Assembly (NCBI RefSeq): GCF_029625295.1
Contig: NZ_CP121112.1
Coordinates: 2,976,001-3,040,000 of the forward strand
Direction of reading: 5' to 3'
Length of the DNA stretch: 64,000 nucleotides
DNA from: Flavobacterium gyeonganense
GTDB taxonomy: Bacteria > Bacteroidota > Bacteroidia > Flavobacteriales > Flavobacteriaceae
Part shown: one piece after another, positions 8,935 to 18,073 of the stretch
Position numbering within the stretch: the stretch's first letter is position 1
How the letters are laid out: every line of letters begins with the position of its first letter
Made by a program: the position numbers and the translations under genes
The notes under the pieces: model-generated
Told to the model about the DNA's origin: nothing
Databases searched by the model: none
What the model saw: the letters and a program-made list of their open reading frames with translations, nothing else

Positions 8935-9498
8935 ATGCTGGAAAAAATACAGGAAATAGATACCAGGTTACTTGTGTATCTTAACAGTTTAGGTTCTGAA
9001 ACATTCGATCCACTTTGGCTGATTATTACCAAACAAGTATATTGGACGCCTTTTTTTCTCTTTTTATTTTTTCTTATTTATAAAAAAATAGGCATTAAGC
9101 AAACTTTGTATGTCTTGCTTTTTATAGCTGTTTTAATTGCCTTTACAGATCAGACAACGAATCTTTTCAAAAATACTTTTCAGCGTTTACGTCCTTGTAA
9201 CAATCCTGAAATCAATACCATCATCAGGGTAGTACAATCCCGTAGTTCATATAGTTTTTTCTCTGGGCATGCTGCTAATACTATGGCTGTAGCTACATTT
9301 TTATTTTTGGTTCTAAAACGCCATTTCAAATACCTTGGATTCCTGTTTCTATGGCCGTTAATCTTCGCTTATAGCCGTATTTATTTAGGATTGCATTATC
9401 CAGGAGATATTCTTACCGGATATTTCTTCGGAGCCCTTTTCGGATTTTTGATGTTCAAAGTATATCAAAATTTAAAACCAAAATATTTTCCGGCATAA
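8935..9498 (+). CDS. PAP2 superfamily membrane phosphatase
   Basis: Integral-membrane phosphatase with the three PAP2 motifs: KNTFQRLRP (KX6RP) near residue 80, FSGH near 112, and SRIYLGLHYPGD (SRX5HX3D) near 148-159. Five or six hydrophobic helices surround them. The family removes phosphate from lipid phosphates such as undecaprenyl pyrophosphate or phosphatidic acid; which one applies here is unknown. The 187-residue length is typical of the bacterial small forms. It sits in a tight unit with tatA. Confidence 0.9.
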   Translation: MLEKIQEIDTRLLVYLNSLGSETFDPLWLIITKQVYWTPFFLFLFFLIYKKIGIKQTLYVLLFIAVLIAFTDQTTNLFKNTFQRLRPCNNPEINTIIRVVQSRSSYSFFSGHAANTMAVATFLFLVLKRHFKYLGFLFLWPLIFAYSRIYLGLHYPGDILTGYFFGALFGFLMFKVYQNLKPKYFPA

Positions 9499-9503
9499 TT
9501 TTC

Positions 9504-9580
9504 AGGAGCTGTTTCCGGCTGTCCGCTATATCTTTTGCGCCGAACCCCGGCACAAAAGGATGTCGCTTCCATCCGGGCTA
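9504..9580 (+). repeat. Dispersed structured element, copy A
   Basis: A 77-base element starting AGGAGCTGTTTCCGGC and ending CATCCGGGCTA. Between the conserved ends is a variable hairpin CTTTTGCGCCG/CGGCACAAAAG (one mismatch) and a second small hairpin GGATG/CATCC around TCGCTTC. Copies at 42594 and 62209 share the ends but not the hairpin sequence. It follows the PAP2 gene directly and separates it from the convergent dioxygenase gene, so it may end both transcripts. It resembles a family of flavobacterial structured repeats; I suspect but cannot confirm the Rfam class Flavo-1. Confidence 0.75.
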
Positions 9581-9602
9581 GTGCAGTTGTTTTCAAAAGA
9601 CG

Positions 9603-10325
9603 TTAATTCTGTAAAACCATTTTTTCACTCCATTCTAATCCTTCAGGAAGTTCCTGTTTACTGAATTCGATATGAATAACCCTTCTTCGTTCGTTGTTTG
9701 TAGTTTTATTTGAAGCATGAAAAAGCAAAGGTTTCATGATCATAATACCGCCTTTTTGAACTTCGCAGATAGTTTCTTTTTCTTTTCCGAAATCAAGTTT
9801 CTCAATTCTTAGAATTCCTTTAGAATGTGAATTATTAATCACTTTCAAAGCGCCATTATCTTTCGTGGTTTTATCAATATGAATCCTGATGGTAAAATTA
9901 TTTTCCAGAATTGCAGCAGGAGGCTGAACCGCAAATTGGTTTTGTTTTACAGTCCAGTTTTCAAAATTCTCAACCTCAATTTTTTTATTGACAGAAATAG
10001 TCAGATCCTGATGATACGCCACAAACCAATTCGACTTTTCAGGTTTGTCAAAATAAATAGATTTGGTTATAAAATAGTTTTCTCCAAAATTAGTTTTTAT
10101 AATATCCAGTAATTTCTGGTTGAATATAAAAGGTAAAGTTTCGGGAATTTCGTTATGAAATTGTCTTATTGCAAACAAGTCCTGTGATTTTCTGAAAGTC
10201 CTGTTTTCTGGATTGTTTTGCGTTGTGTCATCAATTAAAGAAATGAGTGTGTTAATTTCATTTTCGTTATAAACATTATTAATAATTGCAAAACCTTGAG
10301 AATCTATTTGGTCCTTCTGTGTCAT
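9603..10325 (-). CDS. Phytanoyl-CoA dioxygenase (PhyH) family protein
   Basis: A 240-residue member of the PhyH branch of Fe(II)/2-oxoglutarate dioxygenases. The double-stranded beta-helix iron ligands are visible: the HxD motif in AYHQDLTI near residues 102-104, the distal His in LLFHASNKT near residue 204, and the 2-oxoglutarate-binding Arg in RRRVIHIEF. DNGALKVINNSHSKG is the usual central segment of the family. The substrate is unknown. The gene stands alone between the dispersed element and an 8-bp-periodic repeat. Confidence 0.88.
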   Translation of the reverse strand: MTQKDQIDSQGFAIINNVYNENEINTLISLIDDTTQNNPENRTFRKSQDLFAIRQFHNEIPETLPFIFNQKLLDIIKTNFGENYFITKSIYFDKPEKSNWFVAYHQDLTISVNKKIEVENFENWTVKQNQFAVQPPAAILENNFTIRIHIDKTTKDNGALKVINNSHSKGILRIEKLDFGKEKETICEVQKGGIMIMKPLLFHASNKTTNNERRRVIHIEFSKQELPEGLEWSEKMVLQN

Positions 10326-10432
10326 TTTTTATTTGTTTTGAATTGCTTCCTGTTTTAGCTGTAGGTAAACAGAATTAGAGAAGCAAAATGCTTTCGCTTA
10401 AAATGCTAATTAAATTAGTTTAAAATAGAAAC

Positions 10433-10488
10433 AAGTTAGGTGAGACAAACTTAGAAACTTAGGATCTCAGAACCTTAGGGGCTTAAAT
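10433..10488. repeat. 8-bp periodic TTAG array
   Basis: Seven consecutive 8-base units built around xxTTAGxx. The clearest are ACTTAGAA, ACTTAGGA, TCTCAGAA, CCTTAGGG and GCTTAAAT at 10449-10488; two degenerate units precede them. It lies between the start of the dioxygenase gene and the end of the methyltransferase gene. The function is unknown. Confidence 0.6.
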
Positions 10489-11130
10489 TTATAAAACCCT
10501 GCTCACTGTCAATCCGTCTCGAATTGGCAATAAAACTGTTTCTACTCTTGGGTCGTTTTTCAAAAGTAAATTGTATTCTAAAAGTATTTTGGTACTTACA
10601 TCATTTGGATGAACCGGTTCCAAAACTTTCCCGCTCCATAAAACATTATCAGACAAAATGATTCCTCCTTTATTCATTTTCGGAACAATCATTTTCCAGT
10701 AATTTATATAGTTTTCTTTATCAGCATCAATAAAAACCAAATCAAATTTTACATCCAGCGTCGGAATAATAGCAACGGCTTCTCCTAAATGCTGGAAAAT
10801 TTGCGCTCCCCATGGTGATGCATCAAAATATTTACGCTGAAAATCAACAAGTTCTTCTTTGATGTCAATGGTGTGAAGCTGCCCATTTTCCTGTATTCCT
10901 TCGCATAAACACAAAGCAGCATAGCCAGTATAAGTCCCGATTTCCAAAATATTTATTGGTCGGATCAATTTAGAGAGCATACTTAAAACGCGCCCCTGGA
11001 AATGTCCGCTTAACATTCTCGGCAAGAGGATTTTCTGGTAGGTTTCTTTATTAAGTCTTGCTAATAATTCAGGTTCGTTTTCAGAATGCTGTTCAATATA
11101 ATCTTCTAAGTCTTGTGAAATAAAATGCAT
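10489..11130 (-). CDS. Class I SAM-dependent O-methyltransferase
   Basis: A 213-residue caffeoyl-CoA-type O-methyltransferase. SAM-binding motif I is ILEIGTYTGYAALCL near residues 60-75. The acidic residue after strand 2 is in LHTIDIKEELVDFQ, and DLVFIDADKENYINYW near residues 132-147 carries the metal-binding Asp pair typical of this branch. The substrate cannot be told from sequence; bacterial relatives methylate catechols or tRNA (TrmR). It is preceded on the same strand by the small lipoprotein gene, with a terminator between them. Confidence 0.9.
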   Translation of the reverse strand: MHFISQDLEDYIEQHSENEPELLARLNKETYQKILLPRMLSGHFQGRVLSMLSKLIRPINILEIGTYTGYAALCLCEGIQENGQLHTIDIKEELVDFQRKYFDASPWGAQIFQHLGEAVAIIPTLDVKFDLVFIDADKENYINYWKMIVPKMNKGGIILSDNVLWSGKVLEPVHPNDVSTKILLEYNLLLKNDPRVETVLLPIRDGLTVSRVL

Positions 11131-11189
11131 CGTGTAGTGTATTCAGATTTGGCTGTAAAAATACAAAATATAGGCTCACTATCGGGCAT

Positions 11190-11217
11190 AAAAAAACCAT
11201 CCGAAAATGGATGGTTT
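11190..11217 (-). terminator. Terminator after small lipoprotein gene
   Basis: Perfect 9-bp stem AAACCATCC/GGATGGTTT with a 6-base loop. On the - strand it is followed by a T-run, so it ends the 11239-11592 transcript before the methyltransferase gene. Confidence 0.8.
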
Positions 11218-11238
11218 CTATTTAAAATTTTGATGAAA

Positions 11239-11592
11239 TTATTTTTTCAGGGCTTCATTTACATCTTTTGCAGTTTTCACTGTTCCGTCTTTTGCTGCTT
11301 TTGCCGCAGCTTCTACTTTTTCAGCCCCTTTTTTAGTAGCATCTTTTACATCTTCAATCGTTTCTTTAGTTTTTTCTTTTGCCTCCTCGGTAGCCGCTTT
11401 CGCTTTTTCTGCAGCGTTTTCTGCTTTTACAACAGCACTGTCTTTCACTTCTTCAATATCTGTTGTCAATGAATCTACTTTGTTTCCAAGTGTTAATTCA
11501 TCTTCAGGTTTATTTGCTTTTTTGTCTTCACAAGACTGAACACCGAATGACAATAAAGCGATAACTGCTAAACTTAAAATTTGTTTTTTCAT
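11239..11592 (-). CDS. Small Lys/Ala/Glu-rich lipoprotein
   Basis: A 117-residue protein with a lipoprotein signal ending in the lipobox GVQSC (Cys21). The rest is a low-complexity amphipathic helix of A, K, E, T and D with 11-residue-like spacing (AENAAEKAKAATEEAKEKTK...), reminiscent of LEA or apolipoprotein-like helices. It is likely tethered to the outer or inner membrane. It is monocistronic with a strong terminator. No function can be assigned. Confidence 0.85.
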   Translation of the reverse strand: MKKQILSLAVIALLSFGVQSCEDKKANKPEDELTLGNKVDSLTTDIEEVKDSAVVKAENAAEKAKAATEEAKEKTKETIEDVKDATKKGAEKVEAAAKAAKDGTVKTAKDVNEALKK

Positions 11593-11808
11593 GATTAATT
11601 AATTTTTTAAAATTGATAAAATATAAAGGTTATAAAGCTGAAAAAATAAAAGTACAAATTTTTAAATTAAGCGCTCTTTGTAAGATTATTTTCCGTTTGA
11701 GTGCAAGACAATTCTTGTGCCAAAATTTATTTTTTTGGATTGATACTGAAATTTTTTCAGAAAAAAATATTGATGAATAGAATTCAATTTTAAAGTACAG
11801 AAAATCAG

Positions 11809-11854
11809 AACGAAGCCGAAGCTCTTTTGAATAAAAAGCTTTCGACTCCGTTCA
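11809..11854. terminator. Imperfect hairpin downstream of YceI gene
   Basis: GAACGAAGCCGAAGCT pairs with AGCTTTCGACTCCGTTC across a 13-base loop, with a bulge. It lies about 40 bases past the YceI stop on the - strand and may act as its terminator, but there is no clear T-run. Confidence 0.4.
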
Positions 11855-11891
11855 TTTTAAAGTAGTAAATTAAGTTTTACTCAGATAAGGG

Positions 11892-12488
11892 CTATTTAAT
11901 TACTAAAACATTTTCACTTTGGGTGTAATCATTTAAAGTGATGTTGAAAAGAATAGTCAGGTCTTTTCCGGTTCTTACGACTCCAAGTGCTGCTGTTGGA
12001 GGAGATATTCCAAAATCAGCAAAAGTGATTTGGTTAGAACCTCTCAAAATAAAATTTCCATTAGCGCCTGTTACGCTAACCTGAGTTTTGTACTCTTTGC
12101 TGACGCCAGAAATCGTATATACTCCGGTTAGGTTCCATACAGTTTCATTTATTTTATCAGCAGATTTTAAAACATATTTAATGTTTTTGTATGTTTTTGT
12201 ATCTAAAGCTTCGTAAGCCACATCGTCCATACTTGATTTGCCACTTTTAAGGCTTTCTGCTGGCAAAATTACTGTCAGGCTGTTTATGTCAGTCAGTTTG
12301 GAATCTTTAACTGTTAAATTAGCTGTGCCAGTTCCATCTGTTGATTTCATTACCCAATCGTGAATAGTAGAAGTTCCGGCAACTTCAAATTTAGATTTTG
12401 TACTAACTGTATAATTTTTTTGAGCATTGGTGTAAAAAGTAATTCCTAAACAGATAACTGTTAAAAAAATAGATTTGAGAGTTTTCAT
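11892..12488 (-). CDS. YceI family periplasmic protein
   Basis: A 198-residue secreted protein (signal peptide MKTLKSIFLTVICLGITFYTNAQ by inspection) with the YceI-like lipocalin fold: FEVAGTSTIHDWVMKS near the N-terminus, a central SMDDVAYEALDTKTYKNIKYVLKS and the final strand TILFNITLN. Family members bind isoprenoid chains. Whether this one carries a polyisoprenoid is inference. The gene stands alone. Confidence 0.88.
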   Translation of the reverse strand: MKTLKSIFLTVICLGITFYTNAQKNYTVSTKSKFEVAGTSTIHDWVMKSTDGTGTANLTVKDSKLTDINSLTVILPAESLKSGKSSMDDVAYEALDTKTYKNIKYVLKSADKINETVWNLTGVYTISGVSKEYKTQVSVTGANGNFILRGSNQITFADFGISPPTAALGVVRTGKDLTILFNITLNDYTQSENVLVIK

Positions 12489-12880
12489 TTTTTATTGATT
12501 TATTCGTTAGTCATTTAATTAAGAACTGATTTTTCTGATGCTCTGATGAAATCTTGTATCAAAAAATTATCCCCTTAATTCTTATTCAAATGTATTGTGA
12601 ATACATAGCAGATTAAATGATAAAAATCATAGTCAGAATTGTTTTAAAGAACGATATAATATGACCTCGGAATGTTTATAAATCAAATCAGAATGACGAA
12701 ACCAGTTGTGTTTTGCATTTAAATGCTTGTGTGTATTGTGATTATAATATTAGAATTTCTTTTACGTTTTTTAGAATACTTATTTGGTTACAGAAGTGAG
12801 ATTGTCCTAAAATAACCTTAAAAAATGGAGCTTTTAAGGAAGAATGACTCTAAAAAACATCAAAAAACAACAAAAGTGAT
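12489..12880. other. Intergenic region between YceI and rlmN genes
   Basis: About 390 AT-rich bases with no ORF of note, no hairpin and no repeat that I can support. Its right end merges into the rlmN promoter. Confidence 0.5.
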
Positions 12881-12888
12881 TAAATTTG
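12881..12888 (+). promoter_or_regulatory. -7 box for rlmN, leaderless arrangement
   Basis: TAAATTTG followed by CACC and the ATG at 12893. With transcription normally starting about 5-8 bases after this box, the mRNA would begin at or next to the start codon. Confidence 0.6.
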
Positions 12889-12892
12889 CACC

Positions 12893-13935
12893 ATGCAAAT
12901 TGAAAAAAAGACATAAGAGCCTTATCAAAAGATCAGTTACGTGAGTTTTTTGTTGCAAATAACGACAAGGCATTTCGTGGAAATCAGGTTTACGAATGGT
13001 TGTGGAGTAAAGGGGCACATAGCTTTGATGACATGACCAATGTGGCAAAACCTACCAGGGCAATGCTTGAAAATAACTTTGTAATCAATCATATTAAGGT
13101 TGATACCATGCAGCGCAGCAGTGACGGTACTGTAAAGAATGCTGTTCGGCTGCATGACGGCCTTGTAGTCGAATCGGTTTTGATTCCTACTGAAACCAGA
13201 ACAACAGCATGTGTGTCCAGTCAGGTAGGCTGCAGTCTGGATTGTAATTTTTGTGCCACTTCGAGATTAAAGCGTATGCGAAATCTGGAACCGGGTGAAA
13301 TTTACGATCAGGTACTGGCAATTGATAAAGAAAGCCGTTTGTATCATAATCATCCACTTTCGAATATCGTTTTCATGGGGATGGGAGAGCCTTTGATGAA
13401 TTATAACAATGTCATTAAAGCAATCGACATGATTACTTCTCCGGAAGGTTTAGGAATGTCACCAAAAAGGATCATGGTTTCCACTTCCGGAATTCCTAAA
13501 ATGATCAAAAAAATGGCAGACGATGATGTTAAATTCAAATTAGCGGTTTCCCTTCACTCTGCAATTGATGAAGTTCGTGCACGAATTATGCCTTTCAGTC
13601 AAAATTTTCCATTAAAAGATTTGCGTGAAGCCTTAGAATACTGGTACAGGAAAACCAAAAGCAAAATCTCATACGAATATGTAGTCTGGAAAGGAATCAA
13701 TGACGACAAAGTCTCAGTAGATGCTTTGGTTAAGTTTTGTAAGTATGTTCCCTGTAAAGTAAATTTAATAGAATACAATCCAATTGATGATGGCGAGTTT
13801 CAGCAGGCTTCAGAAGAATCCATTATGGCGTATATAAAAGCATTGGAAAATATTGGAGTAGTAGTAAAAGTACGTCGAAGCCGCGGAAAAGATATTGATG
13901 CTGCCTGCGGACAATTGGCCAATAAAGAAGCATAG
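12893..13935 (+). pseudogene. rlmN: 23S rRNA/tRNA adenine-C2 methyltransferase RlmN, frameshifted near the start
   Basis: Radical-SAM enzyme that makes 2-methyladenosine in 23S rRNA and tRNA. The cluster motif CSLDCNFCATSRL (CxxxCxxC) and the C-terminal active Cys in AACGQL are present. The ATG at 12893 gives MQIEKK and then a stop. Adding one A to the A7 run at 12903-12909 restores MQIEKKDIRALSKDQLREFF and continues into the long frame, giving the normal 347 residues. The intact frame by itself has only a TTG at 13000, which is really an internal Leu of the YEWLWSKG motif. This is very probably one gene with a missing A. Confidence 0.9.
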
Positions 13936-13953
13936 ATAAAATCCTAAAAATAT

Positions 13954-14000
13954 AAAAGCATTAAAGACAAGATTTATACTTGTTTTTAATGCTTTTCTTT
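13954..14000 (+). terminator. Terminator after rlmN
   Basis: An 18-bp near-perfect stem: 13954-13971 pairs with 13979-13996 with one G-T pair, around a 7-base loop. It ends in a T-rich stretch. Confidence 0.8.
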
Positions 14001-14326
14001 TGGGCAAAAAAGGTTTTTTTATCTATTTATGAAATTACATCGTCTTTGATGATGTTTATATGAGTACGAGGTTGCTGTTTGAATAATCAGCAATGGGATT
14101 TACGTCATTTTTTCTAATACAAAATGTTTCTTTAAACGAAATGGTCGTATTTGTGTATGTTCTGCACTATAAATTTTGTATCCATAATAAATAATTTAAG
14201 TTTCTTTTTAATAATAGGCTTCAAATTAGGTATTAGAATCAGATGTTTTTTGGTGATCTTTTAGAATTAGCACATAAAAAAATGTTATACTAACCTAAAT
14301 AAACAACGTTTTTTTATTTAAAATAG
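14001..14326. other. Intergenic region before the polyprenyl synthase gene
   Basis: About 325 AT-rich bases with no ORF, hairpin or repeat I can support, ending in the promoter at 14327. Confidence 0.5.
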
Positions 14327-14334
14327 TATATTTG
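14327..14334 (+). promoter_or_regulatory. -7 box for polyprenyl synthase gene
   Basis: TATATTTG, 8 bases before the ATG at 14343, implies a leader of only a few bases. Confidence 0.6.
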
Positions 14335-14342
14335 AAAGCGAA

Positions 14343-15323
14343 ATGAATATTACTTCTCAAATAAAACAGCCTATTTTTAGTGAAATGGAACTTTTCGAAA
14401 AAAAGTTCCATGAATCCATGACTTCAAAGGTTGCATTGTTAAATCGTATTACCTATTATATTGTAAACCGAAAAGGAAAGCAAATGCGTCCAATGTTTGT
14501 TTTTCTTACTGCAAAAATGGTTTCAGGCGGTACTGTAAATGAGAGAACGTATCGTGGAGCTTCTGTAATTGAGCTGATTCATACCGCAACTTTAGTACAT
14601 GATGATGTGGTTGATGACAGTAATCGTCGACGTGGATTTTTCTCTATCAACGCACTCTGGAAAAATAAGATTGCAGTTTTGGTCGGTGACTATTTACTTT
14701 CAAAAGGACTGTTGTTATCAATTGATAATGGTGATTTTGATCTTTTGAAAATTATTTCTGTCGCTGTCCGCGAAATGAGCGAAGGAGAATTGCTTCAAAT
14801 CGAAAAAGCACGCCGACTCGATATTACAGAAGAGGTTTACTACGAAATTATCCGAAAAAAAACGGCTACTCTTATAGCTGCCTGTTGTGCGCTTGGTGCC
14901 AGATCAGTAATCGAAGAGGATGATATACAGGTCGAAAACATGCGTAAATTCGGAGAGCTTATCGGAATGGCTTTTCAAATCAAAGACGATTTATTTGATT
15001 ACAGCGAAGAAGCCATCGGAAAACCAACCGGAATCGATATTAAAGAGCAAAAAATGACTTTGCCTTTAATTCATGTTTTAAATACCTGCTCCCCGCAGGA
15101 AAAAAAGTGGCTGATCAACTCCATCAAAAACCACAACAAAGACAAAAAACGCGTTAAAGAAGTAATTGCCTTTGTAAAAAACAACAATGGTCTGGCTTAC
15201 GCCGAAAACAAAATGGTCCAGTTTCAGCAGGAAGCGCTTTCTCTTTTAGAAAATTACACGGATTCTGAATTCAAAGATGCACTTACCTTGATGGTGAATT
15301 ACGTTATTGAAAGAAAGAAATAA
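14343..15323 (+). CDS. Polyprenyl diphosphate synthase (IspB-like)
   Basis: A trans-prenyltransferase that elongates farnesyl or geranylgeranyl diphosphate with IPP, most likely to make the side chain of menaquinone. The two aspartate-rich motifs are present: first LVHDDVVDDSNRRRG near residues 83-98, second FQIKDDLFDYSE near residues 212-223, plus GKQMRP near residue 48. The 326-residue length is typical. It is alone on its transcript. The chain length of the product is not evident. Confidence 0.92.
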   Translation: MNITSQIKQPIFSEMELFEKKFHESMTSKVALLNRITYYIVNRKGKQMRPMFVFLTAKMVSGGTVNERTYRGASVIELIHTATLVHDDVVDDSNRRRGFFSINALWKNKIAVLVGDYLLSKGLLLSIDNGDFDLLKIISVAVREMSEGELLQIEKARRLDITEEVYYEIIRKKTATLIAACCALGARSVIEEDDIQVENMRKFGELIGMAFQIKDDLFDYSEEAIGKPTGIDIKEQKMTLPLIHVLNTCSPQEKKWLINSIKNHNKDKKRVKEVIAFVKNNNGLAYAENKMVQFQQEALSLLENYTDSEFKDALTLMVNYVIERKK

Positions 15324-15521
15324 TTTCCTTAATTAAATAATTATAAAATTTATCAATTAGATAATTGATTTTATTTCGTTGTAAATCAGCGTGTGAAGTT
15401 TTAATTATTGGAATTTTGAATTTTTTTTTGAATTTTTTTCTACTACATACAACCATTTTAAAACTTATCTCGTCTATGCTAATAGAAGTCTGTTAGTAAA
15501 ACAAAATCTGAACGCTTATTA

Positions 15522-16082
15522 ATGAAAATTATTCAGTTACATCAGGAAGAAGCTAAAATCATAAAGCTGGCTGTCGAAAACAACCGACAGGCACAGCAGC
15601 AGATTTATAGTAAGTATTCTTCAAGAATGCTAAGCGTGTGCCGTCAATATATAAAAGACAATCAGCTGGCAGAAGATGTAATGATAACGGCTTTCATGAA
15701 AGTGTTTACAAATCTGAAAAATTTTGAGCATAAAGGAAGTTTTGAAGGCTGGATCCGCCGAATTATGGTAAATGAATGCATTTCATATTTAAGAGTTCAG
15801 AAAAAAGTAAAATTTGCCGAAGATGAATTTTTTACTGAGGAAAGTTTTAATGAAATCGACAGTCAGTTTACAGTAGAACAGATTCAATTTTTAATAGATG
15901 CTTTGCCCGATGGCTATAAGATGGTTTTCAATTTATATGCGATTGAAGGCTACAAGCACAATGAAATTGCAAAGATGTTAGGAATTAATGAAGGAACATC
16001 AAAATCGCAATTATCGCACGCAAGGAAAATGCTGCAAACACAAATTACTATTTTAAAAAAACAAGAAAATGGAACCGAATAA
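15522..16082 (+). CDS. ECF-type sigma-70 factor
   Basis: A 186-residue extracytoplasmic-function sigma factor. Region 2 covers about residues 25-95 (YSKYSSRMLSVCRQYIKDNQLAEDVMITAFMKVF) and region 4 about residues 125-175, with the helix-turn-helix YKHNEIAKMLGINEGTSKSQLSHARKML. The next gene starts 14 bases before its stop and encodes a cytoplasmic-N/one-helix membrane protein, as an anti-sigma partner would. The target promoters are unknown. Confidence 0.92.
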   Translation: MKIIQLHQEEAKIIKLAVENNRQAQQQIYSKYSSRMLSVCRQYIKDNQLAEDVMITAFMKVFTNLKNFEHKGSFEGWIRRIMVNECISYLRVQKKVKFAEDEFFTEESFNEIDSQFTVEQIQFLIDALPDGYKMVFNLYAIEGYKHNEIAKMLGINEGTSKSQLSHARKMLQTQITILKKQENGTE

Positions 16083-16782
16083 TTTTGAAAAGGATTTCCG
16101 TGATAAACTCAATCAGCGCAAAATCGAACCGAGTGAAAAAGCATGGGATCGATTAGATGCAATGCTGAGTATTGCTGAAGAAAAAAAACAGCCTCAAAAG
16201 AAAAATAAATGGCTGATAGCAGCGAGTGTTGCAGGCTTTTTATTTGTTGGTACGTTCTTTTTTAATAACCGGAAAAATCCAGTAGAGAGTTTAAAAAATA
16301 CTGTTGTAATTGAGGAAAGTGCAAAGAAAGATACCGTAGCAAAACCGGTTTTAAAAGTAACAAATACAGTTAAAACAGAATTTGCAATTTCACAAAAAGA
16401 ATCAATTCAAAACTCAAATAAAAAACAACATAAACTTAATCAAGAACCTAATACAAACCTTAAAAATGAAAACAATCAACTAGCGGAGTCTTCAGTCATC
16501 ATCAAAAACAATCACGAAAAACAATCAATAAACAATCAGGTTTCAGTTGTCGAAAATTCAAAAAAAGAAACTGTAGATCAATTATTAAACTCAGCTGAAA
16601 AAACAATTGTTGCAGAGAGTTCATCGAAGAAAAAATCAAAAGTAAAAATCAATGCTGATGATTTACTAAATCAGGTAGATGACGAACTGGAACTTTCGTT
16701 TAGAGAAAGGGTAATCACAGCAGTAAATAAAAATTACCAAACGGTAAAAGTAGCTGTAGCGAATAGAAATCAACAGGAATAA
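16069..16782 (+). CDS. Putative membrane anti-sigma-like protein
   Basis: A 237-residue protein with an N-terminal cytoplasmic part (EKDFRDKLNQRKIEPSEKAWDRLDAML), one membrane helix (WLIAASVAGFLFVGTFFF, about residues 46-63) and a long polar, Asn/Lys/Ser-rich periplasmic tail. The EPSEKAWDRLDAML segment is common in proteins encoded next to Bacteroidetes ECF sigma factors. The overlap with the sigma gene suggests coupling. An anti-sigma role is inferred from position and topology, not from a recognised zinc-binding motif. Confidence 0.75.
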   Translation: MEPNNFEKDFRDKLNQRKIEPSEKAWDRLDAMLSIAEEKKQPQKKNKWLIAASVAGFLFVGTFFFNNRKNPVESLKNTVVIEESAKKDTVAKPVLKVTNTVKTEFAISQKESIQNSNKKQHKLNQEPNTNLKNENNQLAESSVIIKNNHEKQSINNQVSVVENSKKETVDQLLNSAEKTIVAESSSKKKSKVKINADDLLNQVDDELELSFRERVITAVNKNYQTVKVAVANRNQQE

Positions 16783-16887
16783 AAACAGCATTTTTTGATT
16801 TTATTAAATAGCATATGCAGCGTTAACACATTAATAATTAGAATAAAAATCATCAATCATCAATCAAATTTTAAAAAAAAATCAATC

Positions 16888-17943
16888 ATGAAAAATTTTA
16901 CCATTTACCTCGTTATTTTAGTTTTTTTATTTGTCAGTAAAGTGCTGGGACAAGAAACTTTTGAATCCAGAGCGAAAAAAATTGCCAATAAAATTGAAAA
17001 AATAACTAAGGAAGAAAAAGAGACTTTAAAAGTGGAAGTTGAAGCTGTAAATGTACAGTTGTCTGAAGGAAAAATTACGAGAGAACAAGCCGATAAGCGA
17101 AAAAAGGAACTTGCAGAAGCCAGAGCCGTAATTATTGAAGAAAAAGTAAGTCTTGCTCAAAATGAACTGAATGATTTGGTGCAGCAGAAAGTAGACGGAA
17201 AAATCAAAGAAGGGGATTCGATCAAAAAACATAAATTAGTTATTCATTGGAATGATAAAGACTGGAGTCAGAAGCATAAGTCGGATAAAGATTCTATTCG
17301 TGGTGAAAAAAGAACCACTTCACAATTCGTATTTGCTTTAGGATTAAACAATACAATGATAGATGGAGATCTTCAGGATTCAAAATATAAATTTACAGGC
17401 TCTCATTTTTATGAGTGGGGTTTGACTTACAACAGCAGATTACTTAAAAATAACAACTTATTGCATGCTAAATACGGACTTTCAATAATGTATAATAATA
17501 TTAGGCCAGCACATAATCGCAGTTTTGTTGTAGATGGTGACCAGACAGATTTAGTGACAAATCCAATACACTTAAAAGAATCTCGTTTTAGAAATGTGTA
17601 TTTAGTAGCACCAGTTCATTTAGAATTTGACTTTTCGAAAGAAGGGCAGAATGGTGACAAAAAGTATTTTAGAACGCACAAAGGATTTAGAATGGGATTT
17701 GGAGGTTATGCAGGGATAAATGTAAAATCGAAACAGATTTTAAAGTTTGAAGATAATGACTATAAAACAACACAAAAAACAAAAGGCGATTTTAATGTCA
17801 ATAATTTCATTTACGGACTGAGTACTTACATAGGTTATAAAGAAACAAGTTTGTATTTAAAATATGATCTGAATCCTCTATTTCAGGATAATCTAATAAA
17901 AGAAAATAATATTTCTTTAGGAATTAGATTTGATTTGAATTAA
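16888..17943 (+). CDS. Outer-membrane beta-barrel-like protein with coiled-coil head
   Basis: The start is the ATG at 16888, which gives the signal peptide MKNFTIYLVILVFLFVSKVLGQ. Upstream codons in the same frame lack a signal. After it comes a charged coiled coil (about residues 25-95, KKIANKIEKITKEEKE...) and then a C-terminal region of alternating strands ending in LGIRFDLN, typical of porin-like barrels. It is the third gene after the ECF sigma factor and may be its target or sensor partner. The function is unknown. Confidence 0.75.
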   Translation: MKNFTIYLVILVFLFVSKVLGQETFESRAKKIANKIEKITKEEKETLKVEVEAVNVQLSEGKITREQADKRKKELAEARAVIIEEKVSLAQNELNDLVQQKVDGKIKEGDSIKKHKLVIHWNDKDWSQKHKSDKDSIRGEKRTTSQFVFALGLNNTMIDGDLQDSKYKFTGSHFYEWGLTYNSRLLKNNNLLHAKYGLSIMYNNIRPAHNRSFVVDGDQTDLVTNPIHLKESRFRNVYLVAPVHLEFDFSKEGQNGDKKYFRTHKGFRMGFGGYAGINVKSKQILKFEDNDYKTTQKTKGDFNVNNFIYGLSTYIGYKETSLYLKYDLNPLFQDNLIKENNISLGIRFDLN

Positions 17944-17969
17944 GAATAAGTTTTGAATTTAGTTAATTG

Positions 17970-17998
17970 AAAGTACTTCGAATGAGGTACTTTTTTTT
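17970..17998 (+). terminator. Terminator after the ECF sigma operon
   Basis: A 9-bp stem AAAGTACTT/AGGTACTTT with a 6-base loop, followed by eight T. Confidence 0.8.
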
Positions 17999-18073
17999 AT
18001 TTTAAACCATCAAATTTCAAGATTGATTTGTGTATTTTTACAGGCTTTAAAAATTTAAAAAATAGTTCACGTT

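Noticed and set aside
13000..13935. Short rlmN starting at TTG 13000
   Set aside because: The codon is an internal Leu in YEWLWSKG; the N-terminus is upstream in a shifted frame.
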